Below, piece after piece: positions 23,301-33,865 of a DNA stretch of 64,000 nucleotides (position 1 is its first letter; each line of letters opens with the position of its first letter). The stretch lies in the NCBI GenBank assembly GCA_003290165.1, contig QNQO01000822.1, positions 158,501-222,500 of the forward strand, written 5' to 3'. The notes beneath the pieces were generated by a model that saw nothing but the letters and a program-made list of their open reading frames with translations, searched no databases and had not been told where the DNA came from. The translations under genes were made by a program, and so were the position numbers. Source of the stretch: Berberis thunbergii. Taxonomy: Eukaryota; Streptophyta; Magnoliopsida; Ranunculales; Berberidaceae.

Positions 23301-23560
23301 AAAAAGCAGAATCAAATAATTGTTTTTATTTTTTTTTAAATGTTATATTTTAGCTATTATCATCTAGTGGCTCACCTGGAGGAGCTGCAAAACTCGTACA
23401 GCTTTCCTCTAGTGGAGAAGATGATGAGAGCAACTTCGGCATCGCAAAGAACCGAAAGCTCGTAAGCTTTTTTCAGTAGTCCGTTACGACGCTTTGCGAA
23501 GGTAACTTGCCGATTGATCTTGTTTTCAATCCTCTTCAGCTCAACTCTACCTCTTCCCAT
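5377..23560 (-). CDS. SEP: SEPALLATA-class MADS-box transcription factor
   Basis: Complete MIKC-type E-class gene. Exons (minus strand): 23560-23376, 19223-19145, 7761-7694, 7588-7489, 6603-6562, 6465-6424, 5710-5577, 5455-5377. All introns are GT...AG, and the summed 729 nt gives 242 codons plus TGA. Lengths of 185, 79, 100, 42 and 42 nt match the usual SEP exon plan. Residues 1-60 are the MADS domain ([20 protein letters not shown] start); about 61-90 are the I region; 91-172 the K domain with [10 protein letters not shown] and [16 protein letters not shown]; the C-terminus has SEP motif I ([15 protein letters not shown]) and motif II (NYMPGWLA). The family forms floral quartets with A-, B- and C-class MADS proteins on CArG boxes in the nucleus. 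The C-terminus suggests the SEP1/2/4-like (LOFSEP) side rather than SEP3; this placement is inference. Intron 1 (4.15 kb) and intron 2 (11.4 kb) are unusually long, and intron 2 carries a whole RAV gene. Confidence 0.93.
8289..8400 (-). mobile_element. tRNA-type SINE copy in SEP intron 2
   Basis: Minus strand shows a B-box-like GGTTCAAATCC, then a GGTTTTTGGGGTGGGA block and AAGGGATAAAAAAAAA tail. The same 3' body recurs at 42,420-42,500 and in each tandem unit after 55,640, so it is a dispersed SINE family. The 5' half with the A box is poorly preserved and no target-site duplication was found. Confidence 0.5.
10149..10223 (+). promoter_or_regulatory. Poly(T) leader and possible 5'UTR splice acceptor of RAV gene
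   Basis: An in-frame upstream ATG at 10149 would add 25 residues encoded largely by a 20-base T run, which no RAV protein has. The tract ends CTTTTTCTGTCAG|GG at 10215, a good 3' splice acceptor, so this stretch is probably the end of a 5'UTR intron or an untranslated leader. I therefore start the CDS at 10224. Confidence 0.45.
10224..11282 (+). CDS. RAV-family AP2/B3 transcription factor
   Basis: Single-exon 352-residue protein with one AP2 domain and one B3 domain, the defining order of RAV proteins. AP2 spans residues ~44-100 ([33 protein letters not shown]). B3 spans ~164-275 ([49 protein letters not shown]). LFGV at 346-349 matches the short repression motif found at the C-terminus of several RAV/B3 repressors. 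The text most resembles the smaller Arabidopsis At1g50680/At1g51120 branch, recalled rather than searched. Expected role: nuclear DNA-binding repressor recognising CAACA plus CACCTG-type sites. The gene lies wholly inside intron 2 of the SEPALLATA gene, on the opposite strand. Start chosen at ATGATGAAG because the upstream extension is a poly(T) artefact. Confidence 0.93.
   Translation: MMKQMVAGFTSNSRVKEEGSDSNSSSNLYQASKRERLDNPDSSPRFKGVVLQQNGHWGAQIYAKHQRIWLGTFKSEKEAAMAYDSAATKIRSGDSHRNFPLNDLTIEEPNFQELYSTEAILNMIKDGSYQSKFMDFFRTKRSKMENVVDLKLGKGIGNDCGYSCQQLFQKELTESDVGKLNRLVIPKKHAVKYFPPITEFNSADEDVGGVDDIQLVFFDREMKSWKFRYCYWKSSQSFVFTRGWNRFVRENQLKRTDVITFYRCENPEMPKEHQIYCMIDVERNPANINNGTVEEPAGYAGKIMGLHLDFQGSLESATSKFEKEQEEKVVIALGPPMQEEKKNVMLFGVQIS
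12435..12972. mobile_element. hAT-type MITE, CCGAACCG-rich (copy 1)
   Basis: 538-bp element with termini TAGGGGTGGGCAA / TTGCCCACCCCTA, flanked by a perfect 8-bp duplication ATTAAAAG (12427-12434 and 12973-12980), the hAT signature. The arms are packed with permutations of AACCGA/CGGTTC that can fold back on themselves. A second copy in the opposite orientation lies at 40,023-40,567. It has no coding capacity and sits in SEP intron 2. Confidence 0.85.
13612..14392. mobile_element. hAT-type MITE, GTCCCGTCCC-rich
   Basis: 781-bp element, left end AGGGTGGGCATCC, right end GCACCCACCCCT, flanked by near-identical 8-bp repeats ATTTTGTA (13604-13611) and AATTTGTA (14393-14400). The sub-terminal regions carry GTCCCGTCCC / GGGACGAGGTCGGG repeats. 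The termini resemble those of the 12,435 element but the interior is unrelated. Non-coding. Confidence 0.75.
14401..15079. other. SEP intron 2, no recognised feature
   Basis: AT-rich intronic sequence between the second MITE and the gypsy element; short chance ORFs only. Confidence 0.5.
15383..16560 (-). pseudogene. Ty3/gypsy protease and partial reverse transcriptase
   Basis: From high to low coordinates: a retropepsin-like domain ([31 protein letters not shown]; active-site DSG near 16,300), a linker with FSDVFG, then RT fingers with [34 protein letters not shown] and [12 protein letters not shown]. The sequence stops at SNAP, before the YxDD box, at the junction with the LTR. Several frameshifts and in-frame stops break it. 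It is dead and part of the 15,085-18,291 element. Confidence 0.8.
16561..17445 (-). pseudogene. Ty3/gypsy gag, interrupted by a SINE
   Basis: Starts [16 protein letters not shown] at 17445 (coiled-coil-like N-terminus), continues beyond the SINE with [19 protein letters not shown], then [16 protein letters not shown] and a degenerate zinc knuckle ([14 protein letters not shown]). In-frame stops occur near 17,005 and 16,850. The insertion at 17,219-17,323 splits the frame after EALRNLQ. Confidence 0.75.
17219..17323 (-). mobile_element. tRNA-derived SINE inside gypsy gag
   Basis: Minus-strand insertion of 105 bp with a Pol III A box (TAGCCTAGTTGGATGG, complement near 17,290-17,305), B box (GGGTTCTACACCC, complement 17,246-17,258) and an A-rich tail (TTAAAAAAAAGG side, 17,219-17,227). 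It is flanked by the 9-bp duplication AGATTCCTT at 17,210-17,218 and 17,324-17,332, so the insertion is later than the gypsy element. Confidence 0.8.
18297..19140. other. SEP intron 2, 5' part
   Basis: AT-rich intron sequence between the gypsy element and SEP exon 2; nothing else recognised. Confidence 0.5.
19224..23375 (-). other. SEP intron 1 (4.15 kb)
   Basis: Begins GTGAGC after exon 1 and ends TTATAG before exon 2. It contains a degenerate SINE-like segment near 20,670-20,750 and a (GA)n run at 22,406-22,424 close to the 5' end. First introns of MADS-box genes often hold regulatory elements, and GA repeats are bound by BPC proteins; a regulatory role here is inference. Confidence 0.6.
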
Positions 23561-23621
23561 TTTGCAAAATAAAAATAACACAATCACTCAAAACTTTCTC
23601 TTCTCTTCTTTAAGAGATATG

Positions 23622-23633
23622 TATTTATATATA
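23622..23633 (-). promoter_or_regulatory. TATA box of the SEPALLATA-like gene
   Basis: TATATATAAATA on the minus strand, about 62-73 bases upstream of the ATG at 23560, followed by a CT/GA-rich leader. Position and sequence fit a core promoter. Confidence 0.6.
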
Positions 23634-23743
23634 CAACCAAACCACCCTGCCGTAATTTGATTAATTAACTCACTAATCTGTATGATTAGCTTAACTTAAT
23701 CAAGCCCTTCAAAGTGACTGGCAGGTAATTAAAGTCACACTGC

Positions 23744-23749
23744 CACGTG
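23744..23749. promoter_or_regulatory. G-box upstream of SEPALLATA-like gene
   Basis: CACGTG within GCCACGTGTC, about 185 bases upstream of the SEP start codon. G-box cores are bound by bZIP and bHLH factors; function here is inferred only. Confidence 0.4.
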
Positions 23750-23759
23750 TCGGAAGATT

Positions 23760-25860
23760 AAGTAACGAGTAGCTCTGATATCCGTAAGCTTTCGGGCAAT
23801 CATGTGACCTAACCTTAAGAAGAGTGAAGTTGGAGAAATTTTTATACGATATTGCCCTTACAGATAGCTATAGAATGACAAAAATGCCCTCAGTTTTTTT
23901 TAACTGTTTTATTGGAGGTAGAGTGTGGGAGTGATGTACAATTCCGTAAATATCTAATTTATGGATTTTGTTTGAGATGTCATTCAAACATGACAACAAA
24001 TCTATTTGGTGAAATTTTTGAAAAAAGTGAACAAAGTTGTAATAATGAAAGTAAACACAAAAGAAACTGGTGAATAATGTGTGATAGTTTTATCTCTTTA
24101 GGGATTTTACTAAAACCTCATTTTTAAAATTTTTTTTTTTTTGAAAACACCCCTAATGGTAGACTCAAATCCACAAGATTTTAGTCTGTTAAGTGAGTTT
24201 AGAAGAGCGGCAATGAAAAACGCGCACAATTTATGAATATAAGATGTGGGGGTTGTTCTCCGGAAAAAAAAAAATTAGGACTCACGAGATTCATCTGAAC
24301 TGTTTAGTATTGCAATTAACAAGTAATTGAAAATGTTATAGTACTTTCTTTAGAGTGTGTGCAAATCCTACATTTCATGGTTTGTATGTAAAATGTGTAA
24401 CAATCGAGATTTGATCAACATAAAATGGAGGAGAATGAAGCAATTCAACGCGATTGTAGACCATTGACCTAATCGATCTCCATTACAAGAAGAAATTGAC
24501 AAACATCTGAAGACTATAAAGACTTAGAAACAACTTCTTGTTGCATTGACAAGAATGCTGATTATAGCATTTGATTTCATAGCATCAAAATATCTTTGAA
24601 ACTTCCTTTAATTACTTACCAAAAGAATTACCATGACTAAAGAAATAAACCCCATTTTGTGTCAATTCAAACTTTAATTTCATTAATGAAGAAGTTTATC
24701 TTCCACTTAACAAGAAAGAGATGATGATGATGATCACAGCAGTTGTCATCATCTTCTCTTTGAAGTCTCTGAACTCTCACTCTCACTCTCACTCTCACTC
24801 AACTCAAAAACTTTTTTTCTGGTTTAGTCTCTTCACCACATTTTCCTTCATGAGGTCATGGAAAATGTTTTTAACTATAATTTCCCTCCCCAGATTCTTT
24901 TCTTCTTTCTCATATTTTTCTTTAAGAAGATATTTGAAGTGTCCTTAAAATAATAATCTCTGAATATATGTCCTAAATAACATATAGGTAGTAAAGATTA
25001 CTTTATAATTCAATCCTGGTAAAGTACATTAAACCTCCCTACTTTAGTACCTCATAAATAACTGTTTGGTGAGTGAAGCACTGAAATTCTGAAACTAATA
25101 AGTTTATTTCTCCATTTGTGTGATCATAATTCATATTATCCGGAAACTGTAGTCTGTGGTTAAGGCTTTCGTTTTAGGTAAAATTTGCATTTTTAATAAA
25201 AATGACTTGTTTTAATTTGGCATTGCAACTGTATTCTTGTTCATTTTAGACAATGTAATACTAGTATTTATATGATATACTTATGAATTGAAGGAATAAA
25301 CTATTTATAATTTACGCCAAATTTAATGGGGCTTTAATATAAAATTTATCTTCTTTTAACACCTTGATCATATAGCTACCTTATAAACTCATCTCCTTAT
25401 AATACATTTCAAGCAATTAAAGTTTTTTGTCTGCCTCGTGATGGCGACTTATTTGATATCTACTCAAACATCCCATTAGATTACTCTTATTTGATAAAAA
25501 CTTTTTTCAGATATTGTATACATGTTGGATATCTAAATGGTTATTGAAATTGAAACTCAAATGCATATATTGAATAAGCTTGATAATAACATCAAATAAT
25601 TAGGGAATAATACCAAAAGATAATTGGCATTATCAAAAGAAACCCTATTGGATTGCTTGAATGAAACTCTTATGGTGACTGTGTGCCATAGAGTTCATTT
25701 CTTTGTCCATAGGTAGCAGTGCTTGTGACTGTGATAGGTTGTAATGGTAGGTACCAAACTTGACATTGGTGCTTTCCTTCTCATCAATGCAAGAAGAAAT
25801 TTTTTTTTTTGTTAACAATAATTGAATTTTACTTTATTCAATAAAGTCAGCCAATTCATA
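23760..25860. other. Intergenic, upstream of SEPALLATA-like gene
   Basis: No gene seen. A (CTCTCA)n microsatellite lies at 24,774-24,800. The ORF at 24,721-24,948 is a read-through of this low-complexity tract. Confidence 0.5.
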
Positions 25861-25864
25861 GCTA

Positions 25865-25990
25865 GAGGTATGATAGCTCAATGGCTGAGCAGTGGCGGAT
25901 AATATCACTAGGCCACAAGGTCAAACCCTGCTGGCGGATGATATCATTTGGGGTGGGGGGGGGGTGTTAAGGTTGAAAAAAAAAAAGATG
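25865..25990 (+). mobile_element. tRNA-type SINE copy
   Basis: A-box-like ATAGCTCAATGGCTGAGC followed by B-box-like GGTCAAACCCTGC, then TTTGGGGTGGGG and a poly(A) tail at about 25,977-25,988. The 3' body matches the SINE at 8,289 in the other orientation. Target-site duplication not resolved. Confidence 0.5.
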
Positions 25991-27925
25991 TATGGTAATT
26001 TTGAGCCATACTGTTAAAGTTCAAAAAAAAAGGTGAAGGGTTTCTTTCTTTTTTACATGAAATTGACATTAAAGGGGTAATAAGTACAAGAGAAGAATAA
26101 GAGTCACACAAGGTTACAAATTAGGGTTTGTGGAGAAACAGTTTGACAGTAGTAGTTTCTTGTCATTCTCTACTTAAAATAAAGAAAAAATAAATAAATA
26201 AAACCTCTACAAAGGTACATATGTAAGATCATCACAACCAACAAATTTTGAATAGTGTTTTTGGTACTTCATTTAATTTTGCCTATTTTTGTAGGGGAGT
26301 TTATACAGTAAAGGAACAGTAGGAGAATGGATAGAGAAGAAATGCCAAGTCTTTGTTTGGTTTCATCTTGGGTATGTGACCATGATACTAGATCAGTGAA
26401 ATTGATCAATAAATGCCTGTAGACATGAACTTTCTTTATATATGTTGAGTGATTTTGTTTCAGATTTTACTATTATGTTGGTAAGGGTGATTGAAAACAT
26501 CAAAATTTGTGTAAATTGTTACTACTTTGAGCCAAAAGTTTTATGTCAAATACCAATATATGTATATATAAATTGTTTTATGTTTACTTCTTTCTATGGA
26601 GCTTAATTTAAATCACTAAGGGAAGGTGGGTTTTATTATATGTATCTCTAAGGGTAGGTTACGTTTTGGAAAGAAAAAGAAAAAAAACCCTAATAGATTA
26701 AAGAACGAAAATGTTAAAAGAAATAGATCTTTTATAAATATTTCCCATGGATCTTTTCTTCATGGTTCGGGTATTCAATTTTTTTAATCAAATGTTACAC
26801 TCTTCAGTCTTCACTCACCGTAGAGATCTCAGAATAAGTTAGTTTTTGTTGAAGTAAATTTGAATTAAAAAATTCAATTCCTATCTTTTTTTAGTCTAGA
26901 GATTCTTATGAAGTTATAGGAAGAACTTCTACAATTGTGTTCCGTAAAATTTGTAACCAAAATTTCTATCTTTTTATTCCCTCTTGACAAGTTAACAGAA
27001 ACCACTCTTTAGCGAAGTCAAACAGGCAAATTGTATTAAACCGGTACATTTTCTTTTCCGATGAGCCATTTAAGCCCTATTTTTCCAGAGGTTTAGGGTT
27101 TGTTATTGGAGATGCTCTAATGGGATGAACACCCCAATACATTGAGAAAACCGAGTCTTGAAGTTTGGCCCCGAAAATAGATATAACTTGCAACATTATC
27201 CTCGAGTCGAAGGAAACAACAAACTCCATACATTCGTGATGATCATGATTTGGGTGATTACTCATCTAAAATAAGTTATAGATGGAATTTGATATGAGCC
27301 CACTCTAGAGAATGAGGAACAAATAGGGGAAATGAAAATGACCTCTCATCAATAATTCTCCAACAACAAAGTGGAGAGATTCCTTTTTTCTTTTTCTTTT
27401 TTATAAAACCAAAACTAAAAGAAAACACACAACTTTGTAACAACCACTAATGAGAAATTTTAAAAGCTTCCCTCATTAGGTCTAAAACCCCTTTAAAGCC
27501 ATTGTTTTGATGTTCATCTCAAATAAGAAAAATGGAGAGAAGCTTTTCCACCAGTTTGTGGTTTTTAGAGATGAAATGGAAGTAAGTTCCTGATGCCATA
27601 GATTTTCTCCCAAGGAAAAGAAAAAGGGTTTCTGGTTATATGTTAGCTTCCTCCATTATGCTCTATGTGGGGGCACCAATTAATGGAATAACACAACTGT
27701 TTCCAGTGAAAGCCAAACTAGTAATCACCTCTATGGTCAAGTCAATAAAAACATTCCATGGGATCATTCCCTCCATGGAAAATTACTCTTTTGGTGAAAA
27801 TAATGGCTAATTTTATAAATATTAAGGACATGGTCCTTTTGAAAAAAAAAATCCATGTATTTGATAAATTTTAAGTGGTGTAAAAAAATAAAAATTTTAA
27901 GGCTTCAAAACTCTTCTGGAAAACT
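25991..27925. other. Intergenic, nothing recognised
   Basis: AT-rich sequence without a supported gene, repeat terminus or RNA gene. Confidence 0.45.
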
Positions 27926-27929
27926 GGAA

Positions 27930-29035
27930 ACGAGATTCCCTACTGAATAACTTGAGTTTCCCTTGAAGGCCTACTTTTCAACAAAATAGATCATGTAGGT
28001 ACCATAGTTGAAGTAATGGCTAATTAGTACATACTTTTATAAATTTATGACAAATAAAGATTTACTTCTTAACATTGGTTAATAAACAAAGTAATGATGA
28101 GATAATTTTACCCTTCCTAACTTCAAAAATCATAGTGTGAATCGAGATATCATCTATTATACATATAATCAACTTTTCAATGACGTGAATAATTGTCTTC
28201 TTCTTCAAACCCCTTTCTCGCCATACTCAAAATAATCACGGCCTGCCTCTGCAATCTAACTGCAGAAACACAGACTAAGGAAACAATAATAACTCTGATA
28301 CTTATATCTACTAGGCCATTAATTAAATCCATAACGGATGGATGTATATTAGAAATTGCTTCATGCATGGCTATCCTATGTCTGAAACATAGCGATGGAG
28401 TGCTATGAAATAGAAATTAATATATATTCGTACCAAACTTGCATAAAGAAATTGAAACTTCGATTGATTTATTACATTGTACCTCATTGGCTTAACTTAA
28501 TGCAACCATGGCCCTCAATGACAAGCTGGATATGCCGATATGATTCTTAAACTATTTTTTGTTATGTTTTGAAGTGTCGGCGTCAATAGAAAGGATTGGT
28601 GAATTAGCTATTAATTTTTGTAGTGGACTAATAACGATTAAAATTTTTCCAAAGTTGGGTGTTTGGAGTTTGATGATCTTGGACTTTGGAGGAAGGCCGT
28701 GATTATTTTGGGCATAGAGAGAAAAGGGATTTAGGGAAGAAGATAATATTCACGTAACTGATATCACTCATCTTTGCATTGAAAAGTTGATTTAGATGCA
28801 TGATAGATGATATCTCGATATTTAAATTATGACTTTTGAGATTAAGAAGGGTAAGATTGTCTCATTACTTTTCTTGTTAACTAAGGTTAAGAAATTATGC
28901 TTATTTGTCATAAATTAAAAAAAGAAAGTATTAAACTATTAATTAGTTATTACTTCAACTATGGTACCTAAATGATCTATTTTGTTGAAAAATAAGTTAT
29001 CAAGGTCATTTTCTGCTTTCTTTAATCTCGTGGTC
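27930..29035. mobile_element. Long inverted repeat, MULE-like non-autonomous element
   Basis: Left arm about 27,930-28,247 is repeated in reverse complement at about 28,690-29,035, with small indels. Examples: AACAAAATAGATCAT at 27,980 against ATGATCTATTTTGTT near 28,973, and AATAATCACGGCCT at 28,230 against AGGCCGTGATTATT near 28,695. Arms of ~320-345 bp around a ~440-bp spacer suit a Mutator-like (MULE) element. No clear 9-bp target duplication was found and no transposase is encoded. Confidence 0.65.
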
Positions 29036-31570
29036 TCATTGCACTTACAAATTCTTAAAAACTATTACACGATAATATGAACTTATTCATGAACAATCTA
29101 AAAGCTTGGACTAGTTGAGAATATTTGTTTGACATGATGAAATTTCGTAAAGCGTGGGAAAATGAAAATGGGGTAGATAAGAAAAGATGGTAGTAGGAGA
29201 TAAGCAAGGTTGAAAATGATATCCGAATGTAAATTTACGTATGATATCCGAATCTCTACAACCAAACATAACATTACCTAGTGGTATCACCCGCCAAGCT
29301 CTAACCATTGGCATTTCAATGCAGACTCAATAATATCAAACAAGGAAATGTCTTCTTGGATTTTATAGTCTTTGCCTACCGAAAAACATATAAAGGTTAT
29401 GCTTAATTGGTTGCTACAAATTCATTACATCAGAAAACAAATAACCCATCTCAATGGCTTTTGTAAATTGTGATCATAGCCAACTCAGACAAATATATTA
29501 GAAATTGAATTTTCAAGTTTCTCATCAACTAACATTGTATACTTGGGCAAATGAGAATTGAAAATGTCATCTTCAACCTCAAGTCTCTCTCTCTAATTCC
29601 TATCAACTTCAACACTACTTATCATTTCACTTACAATAGTTGAATTCTATCATTCTATGCAAACAAACATTTGCACATTTTGAATGTAAATTGCACAAGT
29701 ACTGTGAAGAGATACACATAGATTTACCAGTTGTATTGGAGAGGAGGTAATCAATAGTGGGATGGTTGAACTCTTAAAAACTAGAAGAGCTAAAGCTAAC
29801 CCCACAAGTCAAAAAGTAAAGTTATTTTAGTTTCCATTTTAGGGCAGACACCATCAACCTCAAACCAGAAAAAGGAAGGTGGACCATGGCATTCTTATGG
29901 GTATTTCTCTTTAAGAATGTCACAATCTCATTTGTTGCTCTCTACTGTTCTTCAGAGACTTCAATGGATCATGGATGGCCACCACTACCCTGGCCTTCTC
30001 TCTCCCTTCCCTCCCCTCATCTTACTCCATATAAGTCCAAGTATGATTGCCCCAATCCACTGAACTACCTTTGCCAATACATCACACACCACCTTCATTA
30101 TTGTTACTCCTTTTTCTATTCCTTACCTTTATTTTCTTCTTCTTGTGCTCTCTCAATCTATCAAAGAAAATATCTAGGAAAAGTAAAAAGTTAAAGAGTA
30201 CTTGTGTATAGTGGTAATCTTTTGGTGAATTTGTTAAAGTTTAATGAAGGATTTAAAAGAAAAGTGCATTCAAATAAAGGTTCTAGGATCAAATGTTTCA
30301 CTACTAACAAAATGATATGTTGCGGCAAAGTTTAAGCAATGACCACAAATCTAAGTCACTAAAAGCATCATTTTGCAACCAATTCTCACATAAACCATAA
30401 CTAAAGCAACTGTTGTGGCATAGGTATATGAAGTGGTGCAAAAACTAGGTACCATTGTATCTCATTAACAATTTCGATAGAGATTGCCTCACTCAAGCAT
30501 AATTTAAAAAAGAAAGAAAGAGTAATTATATTACCAAACATGGAATCTTGGTTTAGGGTTCTTTTTGAATTCAATGTGTATATATATTAGCTGCCTTCTT
30601 TATATACCGGAAGTTGATATTGAATTCAGATTGTGAGCTGAAAACCTTGGTGCAGTAGCTTCTTTCTGATCGATGATCTTGATAGGATAGAATGGGTTTT
30701 TATCCAAATTCCACTTAGCAATCTTGGCAGGAAAGAAGTGATCATTGAGCCCCTAGAGAATCAACAAGAAGCTCAAATTGAAGAACAATAAGTTCTCCAA
30801 ATGATACATCATATCTCATGTGGTAATAAATAAAATAAAATTAACTGAAATGAAATGAAAACAAAAGATATCTGATTAAGTAATGAATGCGATGAAAACT
30901 ATATTTTACCAAACAATGTTATGGGAGATTAAATTGTTGGTTTCATAGTTGTGTGGTCCAAAAGGGTCATTATTGCGTCCCCCAGCGAGGCGTTGTCGAT
31001 GTCAGTTGCCAGGTTGTTTCTAGGTCTCTGAAACTTTTAAAAGGGACAACTTTGAACTGGAAAATTCATTTCAAGTGAGCATCCAATACCTAATTCAATA
31101 AGTATCTCTTATTAGTTTCTTCCATTAAACTAGGGTTCATTTTCATCTATTTTTTCACACTTTACACAATTTTGGTATGGTTTAACCAAATGGAGATATT
31201 ATCAAGCTACTTATTGGAATATGTTAATTTTGATCTGTTTTTACTTACTCCAAAGTATATAATTCTTAGGGAATGGAACATGTTTAATTTGTTGGGATTT
31301 CATATACTTGTTGAAAGTTGTGACACATTATTTAAGAGATATCGCTAATTATCAAAGTTTTATCAACTGCAACAACAATTTTTTTATAGCAATATATGTG
31401 ATAAGACGATCACTGCAAAATTGACCATTGAAACAAAAGAAATGAATGATGGATCGAGTACATTTGATGGTGACCAGTTTGATACATTACCTATCTAACA
31501 AGTAAGGATGCCAATGAGTATTCAAATACACAGAATTGGAATTGAACTATGATCATTTATCGCTGTTCTG
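29036..31570. other. Intergenic, little recognised
   Basis: Contains a short SINE-like scrap near 29,280-29,320 (CCGCCAAGCTCTAACCATTG, also present near 13,535). A CT-rich segment at 29,990-30,150 follows a TATAAG motif and could be a 5' leader, but I find no downstream coding exon. Confidence 0.4.
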
Positions 31571-31575
31571 GATCT

Positions 31576-32909
31576 TTAAATGTAGTAGGAAACGTATGGA
31601 TTTGTGATGAATTCAAGGTACTTCCAACTTGGAACTTCCAAGCTTTCAAATTTGTGCTCATTATCATGACTATATGTGATAATATAACATATACAAGCTT
31701 TATATTGTTGGAATTGATTGTGACGTGAGGAATGTCGTGGTACGGGTGATGCTGGTACGGATGGACTCATTTTTCGAATGGTATGAGTAACATAATTACA
31801 GAGTCGTACCGAGGCTTGCCTTCTGCATTGACTCCTGCCCAACACATCTTTACTTGCGTCCAGGTTGTCCTCCTGGTTCGCACAAACCGGCTGCCCAGCA
31901 GCCTCATCCGGCTGTACAAACTCCTCCGCACCAGCATTTGCCCCATCCTCGGCACACGCCGACTGCCCAGCAGCCCTATTTGGCTGAACAAACTCCTCGG
32001 CACATGCCGACTGCTCATCAGCCCCATCCGACTGTACAAACTCCTTGGCATCCCCCCTCAAAACAGGCGTAGATGTCTCCTCAAAGTCCTCGTGAACCGC
32101 CTCAACATTAGGCAGACCATCGTGGTCTAAATTAAAATTATCTACAAAGGGAAAAACTCCTTCCGAGAATACAACATTACGAGAAACAAAGAAATCTCGT
32201 TTCTCCAAGTCATACAAACACAGCCCCTTTTTTCCATAAAGGTACCCAACAAAGACGCACCTTCGACTTCCACTACAAACTTATCCCCTGTCTGCATATG
32301 CGCATAACACAAGGACCCCAAAATGAGCAAGTGATCGTAAGTGGGTGTGCTACCATATAAGACACTATAGGGTGTCTTCCCATTCAAGACCAAGGAGGGA
32401 GTCTTATTTATCAAGTATCCAACCGTCAACACACATTCTCCCCAAAACTCAATAGGAAAAGAGCCATGAAAACGCAGCGCCCGAGCTACGTTCAAAATAT
32501 GTTGGTATTTCCGTTCAACCCGCCCATTTTGTTGAGGTGTTCCCACACAAGACGTTTGAAAAACAATCCCATGATCAAGAAAATATTGTCGCAGGCAAGT
32601 GAATTCAGTGTCGTTATCACTCCGCAAATTTTTGACTTCTTTATCAAATTGTCTCTTAACCATCGAGAAAAACATTTGAAGAGTATAAGAGACCTCTTTC
32701 TTATCAACAAGTAAATAAATCCATACAGCATGGAAAAAATCATCAACAATGGTCAAAAAATAAGAAGCACCACAAGAAGAAGTTGTTCTATAAGGTCCCC
32801 ATAAATCAATGTGAATAAGTTCAAAAATAGTCGAAGCTTTATGTTCACTAACAGGAAACTTATTTCTACTTTGCTTTGCCCTCTGGCAGACATCACAATT
32901 TTTATTCAA
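31576..32909 (-). pseudogene. Copia integrase and linker region
   Basis: An HHCC-like remnant (CDVCQRAKQ) leads into the rve integrase core with the DDE triad in context: HIDLWGPY, RSDNDTEF and PQQNGRVERK. CVLTVGYLINKTPS and the GS-rich tail follow. A frameshift near 32,210 leads to YDLEKRDFFVSRNVVFSE and an Ala/Glu/Gln-rich linker in which a block containing AEEFVQPxxAAGQ is repeated about three times (31,850-32,050). The polypeptide ends before any RT motif. Confidence 0.8.
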
Positions 32910-33009
32910 GCGATTTTTTGTTTCACTAAAACTTACTTCGGGAACTAACTTTGTTACTTATAAAGATGGATGACCCAGTCGTTGGTGCCATAGATCAAGA
33001 GACACCACA

Positions 33010-33531
33010 CTATTGGCCTTTATTGCGTGAACCTGTGGCAACCCCCCAGAAGTAATAGAGTCCATCGCGTCGTTCACCCGCACCAATCAGCATCCTCGAA
33101 GTGCGGTCCTGTATAACACATAGATCATTAGTGAATTGGACAAAACAGTTATAGTGATCAGTCAATTGCGACACAAAAATTAAATTGCAAGTTAGCCCTG
33201 ACACATAAAGAACATGTTTCAAACAAAAATTTCTTTCAAGAATGACCGTCCCCTCTTTAGTGGCGATATCGCTACCTCCATCTGGCAATCTCACGAGACA
33301 TTGAGCAATCTCCCTTAAATCACGGAGACCCCCAATCGTGCCAGTCATGTGATTCGAAGCTCCCGTATCAATAATCCAAGGCTTACCAGTCATCTTATCG
33401 GTCGTTGCGGATTTTGACCCGCCCAACATTTGGAGAAGTGTTTGCCACTAATCGGGATTATCAAGAGAAGTGATGTCGTAAGGTGAAATCGTCTTCCGAG
33501 TTTCGCCGGTAGGAACGTCACCGCCAGCCAT
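33010..33531 (-). pseudogene. Copia gag start fused to protease
   Basis: The gag begins MAGGDVPTGETRKTISPYD at 33,531 and continues to LDNPD, then meets a TAG and runs straight into WQTLLQMLGGSKSAT, which normally lies just before the protease. The protease follows with WIIDTGASNHMTG (DTG active site) and the gag-pre-integrase start. The bulk of gag, including the zinc knuckle, has been deleted. Confidence 0.75.
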
Positions 33532-33865
33532 GATCGGTGTTTAATGGCTATGCCTCTGATACCATGACAAATAACAGGACAAAAGAAATAATTTGTGACA
33601 ACGATGCTCTGATCTTTTCATTGTTCTATTGCTGTTTATATACAAGTTATTCTGCCAATATAAGCAACTCCTAATCACCCTAACAATCTGCTAACTCCTT
33701 ATACAAATTTGACTGAATAAACAATCATCCTAAAGTACAATATTCACATAATCAAGACAATCTTCACAATAACATAATTGAGAGTATAATCATGAAAATA
33801 TTCTCAATACCATATTCAATAGTATGAGAATATGCTCAATACCATATTCAATGAGAATATTCTCA

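Larger units (their letters stand above)
31576..33865 (-). mobile_element. Ty1/copia retrotransposon, gag-deleted and 3'-truncated
   Basis: Minus-strand element. A 5' LTR lies at about 33,865-33,565 (TG...CA; starts TGAGAATATTCTCA), followed with no gap by a primer-binding site TGGTATCAGAGGC (33,564 downward), the usual copia match to initiator tRNA-Met. The gag start is at 33,531. Protease, integrase and the post-integrase linker follow down to about 31,576. Reverse transcriptase, RNase H and the 3' LTR are absent. Confidence 0.8.

Noticed and set aside
24721..24948. Plus-strand ORF with SHSHSHS repeats
   Set aside because: Encoded by the (CTCTCA)n microsatellite and flanking AT-rich DNA.
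29886..30194. 102-residue ORF following a CT-rich, TATA-containing area
   Set aside because: Composition looks like a 5' leader read in frame; no domain and no downstream exon found.
31783..32130. Plus-strand ORFs of 72-115 residues rich in Pro/His/Leu
   Set aside because: Antisense shadows of the repeated copia linker.
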